From positions 17,273,392 through 17,337,391 of the forward strand of contig NC_080734.1 of the NCBI RefSeq assembly GCF_019097595.1: a stretch of 64,000 nt of DNA. The letters run 5' to 3'. The position numbers were made by a program, and so were the translations under genes. The notes under the pieces were generated by a model. It had not been told where the DNA came from. It was given only the letters and a program-made list of their open reading frames with translations, and did no database searches. Of the stretch, positions 50,203 through 64,000 are shown piece after piece (the first letter of the stretch is position 1; each line of letters starts with the position of its first letter). The stretch comes from Hemibagrus wyckioides (taxonomy: Eukaryota; Chordata; Actinopteri; Siluriformes; Bagridae).

Positions 50203-50769
50203 ATATGTACATGGTGTCTACTGTGGCAGATGACAGATACTGTTATAAAGAGTGCTATGTCGTGTTGCACGCAAAAAAAGAAATACTGATATGTTGAATT
50301 TTAGTTTTTTGTTCTAAGAAATAGTACAAATAGTAGGAAAAGATAACTTGTATTTGAAAAGATCTCTGTAATGAGGTCTTAAGAGAGCATCAGGGAGCAC
50401 AAAGCTTGGGCTCATTATTGCATAGCTCTTATTGGAACACAGCCCTCTCTGACCCTCTTTATTCACGTTACAGAGAGAGAACGCAACAGTCTGAGACGTA
50501 AATGGGTATGGATGTCTACATTTAGCAGTCAGACATGCCCAGAATACAAGAAGTCACTTAAAAGGAAGAATTAAGTGAGATTTATGAGCTACACACCTGC
50601 TTTGTGCAAACTGTAAGCCCAAGAACTTGTTTTATTTCTGTCAGTTTTCTTTGCTCAATGTCTTCTCATGTTGTGTTTCTTTCTTTAGTCTCAATTTAGT
50701 TTGTGGGGCCATGTACTTGAAGAAATAGAGATTTAAATACACACATACAAATTAGGGTATATAAATAAA
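50203..50769. other. Unassigned intergenic sequence
   Basis: No exon or repeat family recognised. Confidence 0.4.
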
Positions 50770-51208
50770 ACACATTCAAATCAGCCAGTTATGTGGCAGC
50801 AGCACAATGCAAAACATTACACACATACAGATCACGAGTTTCAGTTCACATCGACCATCAGAATGGGGTAAAAGTGTGAGCTTAACCATAACACACTAAA
50901 ATAATCACTCTGTATAGGTGTGGGGAGCAGAAAAGCTTCTGAGCATGCACTGAACATCAAACCTTGAGGTGGATGAGCTACAGTAGCAGAAAACTACATC
51001 AGGTTTCAGCCAAGAACAAGAATCTGAAGCTGTCACAGGCACAGAATTACCCAAACTGAGCAGATGAAGACCCCTCCAATCTTCATGTCTAATCTCTTGA
51101 CCTGTCGTTGTATGATATTTGTGCAGTTGTGCTGCTGCCACGTGATCGGCTGATTCGATAACTGCGTGTATGTGCAGGTGTTCCTAATAAAGTGGACAGC
51201 AGGTGTAT
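50770..51208 (+). mobile_element. Degenerate Tc1-like element (TACACTCAC-end family)
   Basis: 'aatcagccagttatgtggca', 'accatcagaatggggtaaaa', 'cctccaatcttcatgtctaa' and the right end 'ttcctaataaagtggacagc' are signatures of this family. The first part is the transposon leader in forward orientation and the distal part is reversed, as in 2762-3365 and 30088-31030. Confidence 0.55.
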
Positions 51209-52078
51209 GTTAATTGGTGTGTGAATCTATACCAAAGAAATGGTCAATCCATGGGCTAACTCGCTCCTGAACCGTGTGGTATGTTGCCTTATAATGACTG
51301 CCTGAATTGCCTTGCTAGATGTTTACAATTGGATGTCTAATCAATTGAATAGTCTCCACCATGATCGAGTTCCTCGCATCTAAACAGCTTTCACATGGTT
51401 TAAAGCTTAAAGCTCTAACAGGATCCGGTTTGCAGACTGTCACAAGCATTTTTACTAAAGATTCCCTTTCACATAGCTTACATCTATGACTCTTCCACAC
51501 ATGACAAGCTTCTGTAGGTGGCATGAAATTTCAATAAACTGCCAGTCATGCCAGCAAACCTCTGCTTGGATCCTCTACGGCGAAAAAGTAAATGTTGTAG
51601 ATTGAAAGTTGGAGAGAAAATCTGTTACACAGCTCTGAAACAAACATTAAAGTACATGGCCTCTCTCATAAACCTTTTTTTTTGTTTCTAAATATAGGAA
51701 ATGTTGGTGATGTGGGGTGAGAATCAGTTAAGTTAACATAGACTGCCCTTTAGTCAGATTTCAATGGATATCCTCTTGCCATATATCAGAATAATGTCAA
51801 CCAGTCAGAGAAATAAATAAATAAATAAACAACTTTACACTCTTTTAGTTTTGTGGTGGTCTTATTGAATGGCAGGAAAAAACAGAAACCATCGGTGTCA
51901 TCCATAGGAGTCAAACCCGGGTCCGGATTTGTGTTTTTTTTTCTTTAATAAAAATTAAATTCACCCATTATCTATTCTATATAAGTGAATATAGCCAAAG
52001 CTCCTATCAAATCTCCTGCTATCAGACAGATACAATAAGCCGATCATAAGACTTTATGATCAAGACATAACTAAACTA
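51209..52078. other. Unassigned intergenic sequence
   Basis: No exon recognised. A short AAAT run lies near 51810-51830. Confidence 0.4.
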
Positions 52079-52528
52079 CACTATATTGCCAAAAGTTTTG
52101 GGACACCCCTCCAAATCATTTAACTCAGGGGTTGGGCTCGGCCACTTAGTTCCAGTGAAAGGAACTTCAGTATACCAAGACATTTTGGACCTGATAGAAC
52201 ACCTTTGGGGTGAATTAGAGCAGAGACTGCGAACCAGACCTTCTCGTCCAACATCAGTGCCCGACCTCACAAATGCGTTTCTAGAGGAATGGTCAAAAAT
52301 TCCCATAAAGACACTCCTAAACCTTGTGGAAAGCCTTCCCAGAAGAGTTAAAGCTGTTATAGCTGCAAAGGGCGGGACAACTCCATATTACATTCATGTG
52401 CATGTAAACGTATGGATGTCCCAGTTTTGACCTGGCTCACAATCTCCGCTCTAATTCATCCCAAAGGTGTTCTATCAGGTCCAAGATGTCTTGGTATACT
52501 GAAGTTCCTTTCACTGGAACTAAGTGGC
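52079..52528 (+). mobile_element. Fold-back Tc1 derivative, copy 2, with matched deletions in both arms
   Basis: The left end CACTATATTGCCAAAAG is preceded by TA; the right terminus is lost. The left arm (about 52131-52238) and the right arm (about 52432-52528, inverted) both lack the same two segments relative to the family: at 52165/52166 and 52190/52191 on the left, and 52503/52504 and 52478/52479 on the right. Both arms carry GCCACTTAG where the family has GCCCCTTAG. The loop encodes the transposase C-terminus ([26 protein letters not shown]). Confidence 0.85.
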
Positions 52529-52583
52529 AGAATAATCTTATATTTCATTTATTATCATTTCATAAAAAGAAATACTCAATATA

Positions 52584-53132
<549 letters not shown>

Positions 53133-53362
53133 TATTTCTACTTGCTAAGATATCTTTTCTTTCCAGTGAACATCTTGGTATTTATCTAATAGTAGTACTG
53201 TCCCTGGCTTGGTCTCAGGATAGACAATAATTTCAGAGAATTCTTTAATTCATTAATTTGCCTTCATCTAACTTGATTATCCTGTAATGCAAATGTAAAG
53301 TGCGTAAATAATTCAAACAAAACATTAACTCTGTGTAGGATCTTTCCTGTTGGTAATAAATG

Positions 53363-53368
53363 TTTATT
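53363..53368 (-). terminator. echdc2: Candidate poly(A) signal of echdc2
   Basis: AATAAA on the minus strand about 155 bases past the echdc2 stop. A second AATAAA overlaps the stop codon itself (53523-53528) but would leave almost no 3' UTR. Confidence 0.45.
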
Positions 53369-53523
53369 AATCTGAAGGAACATAAACAGTATGAATACAG
53401 ATGGCTAGAAATGCGTCTGATCTATAACTCAGTATGTGCTAAATGTTTTGATATTGCAAAGTAGTCCAGTGATGATCCAGTAAGACTGCAATCACAGTAC
53501 TCATTAAAGTGACCTGTGTGTGT

Positions 53524-59321
<5,798 letters not shown>

Positions 59322-59465
59322 TTTCTGTCTCTTAGTCTGAGGTACTATTAATCTGTGACTAAAGTCTATTTTTCGGAAAAATCACATTCCGAGTTGTTAA
59401 AGTTCGTGTAAGAGTTAGTTGCCTAATCCAAACTTCCTCACATCACCTTGGACACGTCCTACGTC

Positions 59466-59512
59466 ACACGCACACACACACACACACACACACAGACAGA
59501 CACACACACACA
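59466..59512. repeat. (CA)n microsatellite near the echdc2 5' end
   Basis: CA run with a short CAGA interruption, about 145 bases upstream of the echdc2 start codon. Confidence 0.9.
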
Positions 59513-59540
59513 ACACACTTCGTTTGTGTTGAATTTTAAC

Positions 59541-59546
59541 TTTATT
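59541..59546 (-). terminator. Candidate poly(A) signal of the unrecognised upstream minus-strand gene
   Basis: AATAAA on the minus strand in non-repetitive sequence between the echdc2 start and the upstream gene. It could close the transcript of the 61815-63038 gene. No terminal coding exon was found to connect them, so this is weak. Confidence 0.25.
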
Positions 59547-59766
59547 TCCCACAAAAAAAACTCATTTCAGTGGTTCATGTTTTACTAATTCCTAAAAAGA
59601 AAACAAAAAATATGAACAGGTTTTTCCAGTACAGTGGAGTTTATGACCAGCAGAGGGCGATAGAGTTGTGGTTGGAACAGCACACTGCACAGTTCAGGTC
59701 ATCAATAATCCATCATCATTATACTGCACACATAATCAGACTTTAAAGGACTCGTGTCTGACAGAG

Positions 59767-60154
59767 TACCACGCATAACATTATGACCACCTGCTTAATA
59801 TTGTGCTGGTCACCCTTTTGCTGCCAAAACAGCCCTGACCCGTCCTGCACTGTGTATTCTGACCCCTTTCTATCAGAACCAGCATTAACTTCTTCAGCAA
59901 TTTGAACAACAGTAGTGCATCTGTTGGATCGGATCACACGGGCCAGCCTTCGCTCCCCACGTGCATCAGTGAGCCTTGGCCACCCATGACCCTGTCTCCG
60001 GTTCACCACTGTTCCTTCACTGGACCACTTTTGATAGATATTGACCACTGCAGACCGGGAACACCCCACAAGAGCTGCAGTTTTGGAGATGCTATGATCT
60101 AGCCATCACAATTTGGCCCGTCGTCAATCTCGCTCAAATCCTTACGCTTGTCCT
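59767..60154 (-). mobile_element. Truncated Tc1-like element, CATAACATTATGACC family
   Basis: The left end carries 'cgcataacattatgaccacc'. The minus strand encodes the transposase DNA-binding region ([52 protein letters not shown]). The right end is truncated within the first helix-turn-helix. Confidence 0.75.
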
Positions 60155-60531
60155 ACTGAATCCAGTAGAAGATCTTGGGGATGTTGTATAACAGGAGAAA
60201 TGCAAGATGATAGCATACCTGAAAAATCTGCAGGAGATGTGTATTCTGAATTGCAAATTGCATACTTATGTCTACATGGACCATATCTGTAAGGACTGTT
60301 TCTAACATCATGTGGAATTCATGCCATGAAAAATTTAGGCTGTTTTGGGAGCAAAGGGAGATTCTACCCAGTATCAGTATAGAGTTCCTTATAAAGTGTT
60401 TGTTTGTTGGTGTGTGTGTGTGAATATGTCAAGGATTTATATCCCTTCAGGGAAGAACTTTACTTATCAGTTGTTATTTTGTCAGTTTTAGTAGCCTACA
60501 GGATTGCCATCAGTACATTTTATATGCAGTA
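60155..60531. other. Repeat-derived intergenic sequence
   Basis: 'gggagcaaagggagattcta' and 'cccagtatcagtatagagtt' resemble the 3' end of a Tc1-like element. No gene seen. Confidence 0.35.
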
Positions 60532-61330
60532 CAGTCAGGTCCATAAATATTCAGACACCAGCATAATGACCTCAAAATATGAGCTCAAAGTGACGACTTT
60601 CAGCCTTTAATTTTAGGACATGTACACCACAATTTGTAGGAATGACAGCAATTTTTTATATGTGCCCCAACAAACATAAACCCCCATTAAAATCTAAATT
60701 TTCTAAATCCTTTGCTGTCCATGACCACCTGAACAAACAGATGTCCGCAGACCCTGGGTTTCTTCCCTGGTGAAGCTCTGCCAGGCTTTTCCTCCAGCTG
60801 TCTTCAGTTCCTGCTTGTTCTTGGGGTGTTTTGATTCAGTTTTGCAAGTAAATTGTATGCTCAGTTCAGGGGCCTGATCTGCAGAATATTCCACTTCTTT
60901 GCCATAAAAAAACATCTTGAGGTTCTGTTTAGGTCTGCTTTGGGTCGTCGTCTATCTGCAGTGTTAAACTCCATCCAGTGATGAGTTTTGAAGCATTTGG
61001 CTGCCTCGGAGCAGATAATGTAATCCAATACACTTTCTAATTCATCTTGATGCTTTGCTTTCATCAGCTGTCACATCATCAATAAATACAAGCGAACCAG
61101 TTCCACTGGCAGCCGTACACACTGTGGTATTATGCATACATTCTCTCTTCCCATAATTCAGTCCATAGGATGTTGTTCTTGATTTTGAGGCTTAACAATG
61201 GTTTACATCATGCAGTAAGCCCTCTGTATTTACTCTGGTGAAGTCTTCACTTAATTCTTGACTTTGACACAAATACACAGATCTCCTCCTGGATGGTGTT
61301 CTTGATCTGGTCAAGTGCTTTTTCTTCAAC
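60532..61330 (-). mobile_element. Degenerate Tc1-like element (CAGGTCCATAAATATT-end family)
   Basis: Starts at the terminal 'cagtcaggtccataaatatt'. The minus strand preserves the transposase C-terminal region in two broken frames: AKKWNILQ and NKQELKTAGGKAWQSFTREE (60703-60915), plus FNTADRRRPKADLNR upstream. Deletions and stops abound. These frames are transposon remnants, not host genes. Confidence 0.7.
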
Positions 61331-61814
61331 ATGTAATAAAAAGCACGGCCCCAGTAATCATACATTACAACTTCAAGAAAGATTTTTTAAGGTAAACTTA
61401 TGCACAGCTAAAACCAGAGCATTAATATACTATATGTTCCCCGAAACCCACCAAGATATTGACAATAAACTGTGATAAACAGAACTGGAAATGTAGATCA
61501 GAACTGTATTTATAGATAGAGTTCACAAAATGTTTGAAATTGACCTAACCTTGTAATTCTGTCCATTCTGATCTCCTGCATGATGCTAAAATATTAATAA
61601 TGGAATTATCAGAGCATGTTATATGTTTAGGTATACATGACTGTCTGTTTTGACCTTGGCGGACATTTGACCGTCTCCATAACAAATTTTTTCAGATTAA
61701 GATTTGCTCAGATTAAAAGTGTGTGTGTGCTCACAGGTTTCATGTATGCAGGAGTGCGAAGCGGAGTAGCGACACTATTGTGTTAGTGAGTGCTATGCGT
61801 GTCTCTGGAGTTAC
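61331..61814. other. Unassigned sequence downstream of the upstream minus-strand gene
   Basis: AT-rich. Probably intron or 3' region of the 61815-63038 gene. No further exon could be chosen with confidence. Confidence 0.4.
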
Positions 61815-63038
61815 TTGCGAATATCTCTCTGATGCTCAGCTCTCTTTCGCACAAAGGCTGTCCTCTGTGACGTATGTATCTGGCTTTGCGTGCCTCTGCC
61901 AGTGCTTGCACAAAATTAGGCAGCATGTGAACCATCCTCAGCTGGCCGTCAGGTGCGTGGGTGTCGGAGAGGGGAGAAAGAGGAGTGGAGTAGGGTATTG
62001 CTACATTCATCTCCTCTTCTTTTTCTGTAGATCTCTCTCCTGTCTTATCACATTCTCTTTGACCGTCTTTTGAACGAAATCCATGTGTTTCCAGTGCTGA
62101 CTTCCGTCCCTCCCTCCCTCTAGGCCTGTGTTTCTTATTCTGTCCATCCTTATCTCCCTCCTTGTTCTCTCTTGTTGGAGAGGATGGAGGAAGCATGCTT
62201 GGAGGCTGTGGTTTGAGGTCTGGCAGACATACAGGCACTGTTGTGTTATCAGCCCTGTTTTCACCACTGCTCAGAAAGTCCTGAACACGAGCCTGCAGGG
62301 AGCAAATGGACTCCAGCTTCCTAGACCTACAGAGCGAGAAAGGAATACAAGCAGGATTGAAGATAGTTGTTTGTCATAAATGAAACATTTCCTCAACTGT
62401 CGAGTCAAGCTTTCTGGACTAAAGCCCATAGAAATATTTAATAATGGACTTGAGGAAGTGGGCTCTTGAATTGCATCATGATGAATACAAAACTGAAAAA
62501 GGAGATCTTGTGCAATAAACTGATGAAATCCATGATTGACACTTATAATCTTTGCAAGTGTGTATGTGTGTGTGTTTGCCCTTGCTACTTTTCAAGCATC
62601 TGGAGCTGCTGATCCTCTTTCACTGTTACACTCAGGCTTTTCAGATTCAACACCACTTTTCCGGGAATACTGATGGTTAGTATGAGGATCTCTTGTGGCT
62701 AAAGATTTTTAAACCGTTCATCCGTCGGACTATTTATAATAGACTGCCAATCAAATGTAGAATTGAATCTGAGATGAAGAAATATTAGATAACAGGTGCT
62801 TCCGAGGGTTCTTTCGGAAGTCTGCCTAATGCAAACCCAACCACAAGAGTCTTCCTCTAAAGTCCTGCCTCTAAAAATCTACCGCCTCAAACACTGTTAC
62901 TCACGAACCTTGAGTAGAAATATTCTCTGGATCTGGAGGCGATTTGGCAAAGACACCACATTCCAGAAATTTTGATGTTCGACTTAGCATCCTTGGAGTT
63001 CTGAGGCTTGGCAGGCAGTTTTCTTGGCCGATAGCCAT
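61815..63038 (-). CDS. Unrecognised three-exon gene (3' end unresolved)
   Basis: Exon 1, 62905-63038, starts MAIGQENCLPSLRTPR and ends at the strong donor TC|GTGAGT. Exon 2, 62589-62669, has acceptor CATCAG|T and ends AA|GTAGCA. Exon 3, 61815-62326, has acceptor CTGTAG|G and ends CAA|GTAACT. Phases match at both joins (2 and 2), giving 242 open codons. Across the joins the protein reads …STQGSIPGKVVLNLK… and …QLQMLEKSRKLESICSLQ…, the latter a likely short coiled coil. A long basic, Ser/Pro-rich, probably disordered stretch follows, then a more ordered-looking end, LPNFVQALAEARKARYIRHR. I recognise no domain and assign no function. If the last donor is not used, the frame stops at 61783-61785. 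Codon continuity across two introns makes chance unlikely. Confidence 0.6.
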
Positions 63039-64000
63039 ATTTTATTTCGTTTCTATTGAACCATTGGCTATGAAATATGTGCGCAATGTAAGGGGCAAAT
63101 GGTGTTTTCAAACAGCAGGAAAAGGATGCAAAATTCTTGTTATATCAGCACACTTAAAAGTCAAAATTTAAGACAGATATTAACGATTTGCAGAGAGGAA
63201 TGAACAGAAAGGCATGAAATTCCAAGAATCATGAATTTAGTTTCAGCTTATGATGAAAACTGAAGAATAAAAGATTTTTGGCAATATTCTTTACACCAAA
63301 AATGGACAGGAACTGCTCTGCCACGATACAAGGAATGTGTGCACCAGTTCTGAGCCAATAATACAATCAAAACATTTCAATATTCCACTATCTTGGCCTG
63401 ATTCTTGCTACCTGACTCGATTACAACAACCCCAGGCTTCACTTCTGCTCCCTCTGCAGCATCCCCAGACCTGCAGTCATCAGATCAATGAGCCTGACAC
63501 AGTTAGCAGATCAGGACATTTGTTAGAACAATCCTCTAATCCTCACTGCCATCATCATTAGCTTCAGCGAGTCAAGTACCAAACGAGTGAGTTAACAACA
63601 TACTCATTACGCCGCCACCTAACTGGTTCACCCTGACCCTGTTTGCATCTTGATTTCTAATCGCAAAAAATAAATCATGCACAGTTTTAGTGAAACAGTA
63701 CAAGATGAATAGAAATATCTAAACTTTTTGTAAGATTTCTATGAATATATTGCCCCTTAAAGGCTAGGTAAAAGCAGAAATACTTATGACGTTACAAATT
63801 CTTAAAGCCCCGAGTGTCTACTTTCATATGAGCTTCATACTAACCACCACTGTAGACTTTGACTCAGTAGGAGTCGGCTTACGTCTGCGCAGTCTTGAAA
63901 TAAGGTGTGTCTGGATTTAGGGGTGTGCATGATTATTTTAATACCTGGTTTAAGGTTCAGTATTCGAAACCACTAACCGAGAACATGTGCTCTACATCCA
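63039..64000. other. Unassigned sequence upstream of the unrecognised gene
   Basis: Would contain that gene's 5' UTR and promoter. No TATA box or CpG cluster stands out. The frame at 63337-63561 has no recognisable domain. Confidence 0.35.

Noticed and set aside
60703..61064. Two minus-strand frames that look like a conserved protein
   Set aside because: The residues match a Tc1-type transposase C-terminus (AKKWNILQ, KAWQSFTREE); they are transposon remnants.

Overview
This is vertebrate nuclear DNA from a ray-finned (teleost) fish. Genes have GT–AG introns, CA/GA microsatellites are dense, and there are many fish-type Tc1-like transposons and tRNA-derived SINEs. The species cannot be fixed from sequence alone; the repeat mix would suit a catfish or another otophysan, which is inference.

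Three genes are recognisable and reconstruct in frame from start to stop. coa7 (29491-32310, minus, 3 exons, 229 aa) encodes a mitochondrial Sel1-repeat cytochrome c oxidase assembly factor. zyg11 (33135-49311, plus, 15 coding exons, 755 aa) encodes a CUL2 ubiquitin-ligase substrate receptor. echdc2 (53524-59321, minus, 9 exons, 321 aa) encodes a mitochondrial crotonase-family protein. The order COA7–ZYG11–ECHDC2, with coa7 and zyg11 head-to-head, matches the human 1p32 neighbourhood, so this is a conserved synteny block. coa7 and zyg11 diverge from an 825-bp interval carrying a CRE-like site and a YY1-like site.

A fourth gene lies on the minus strand upstream of echdc2 (61815-63038). Three exons join in frame into 242 open codons. 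I do not recognise the product, and its 3' end is not resolved. A TATA box with a short candidate first exon sits at the left edge (247-374, plus). Between 375 and about 29,000 I recognise no further exons; this stretch is intergenic or intronic and is largely repeats and microsatellites.

The most unusual content is in the repeats. (1) Three Tc1 derivatives (33488, 52079, 53774) are fold-back elements with long inverted arms and the same internal inversion junction, so the rearranged form was itself propagated. One of them has the same two deletions and one substitution in both arms. (2) A 59-bp minisatellite of 21 units (19800-21018) has grown inside an interspersed repeat whose two halves still flank it. 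(3) There is a perfect 24-bp inverted repeat at 28107-28172. (4) TG/CA or CT tracts abut several zyg11 splice sites, and a CA-rich stretch is read as the zyg11 C-terminus.

Layout: 1-29,000 repeat-rich, with a putative first exon at the left end; 29,491-32,310 coa7; 32,311-33,134 bidirectional promoter; 33,135-49,311 zyg11; 49,312-53,523 repeat-rich intergenic; 53,524-59,321 echdc2; 59,322-61,814 intergenic with Tc1 remnants; 61,815-63,038 the unrecognised gene; then unassigned sequence.
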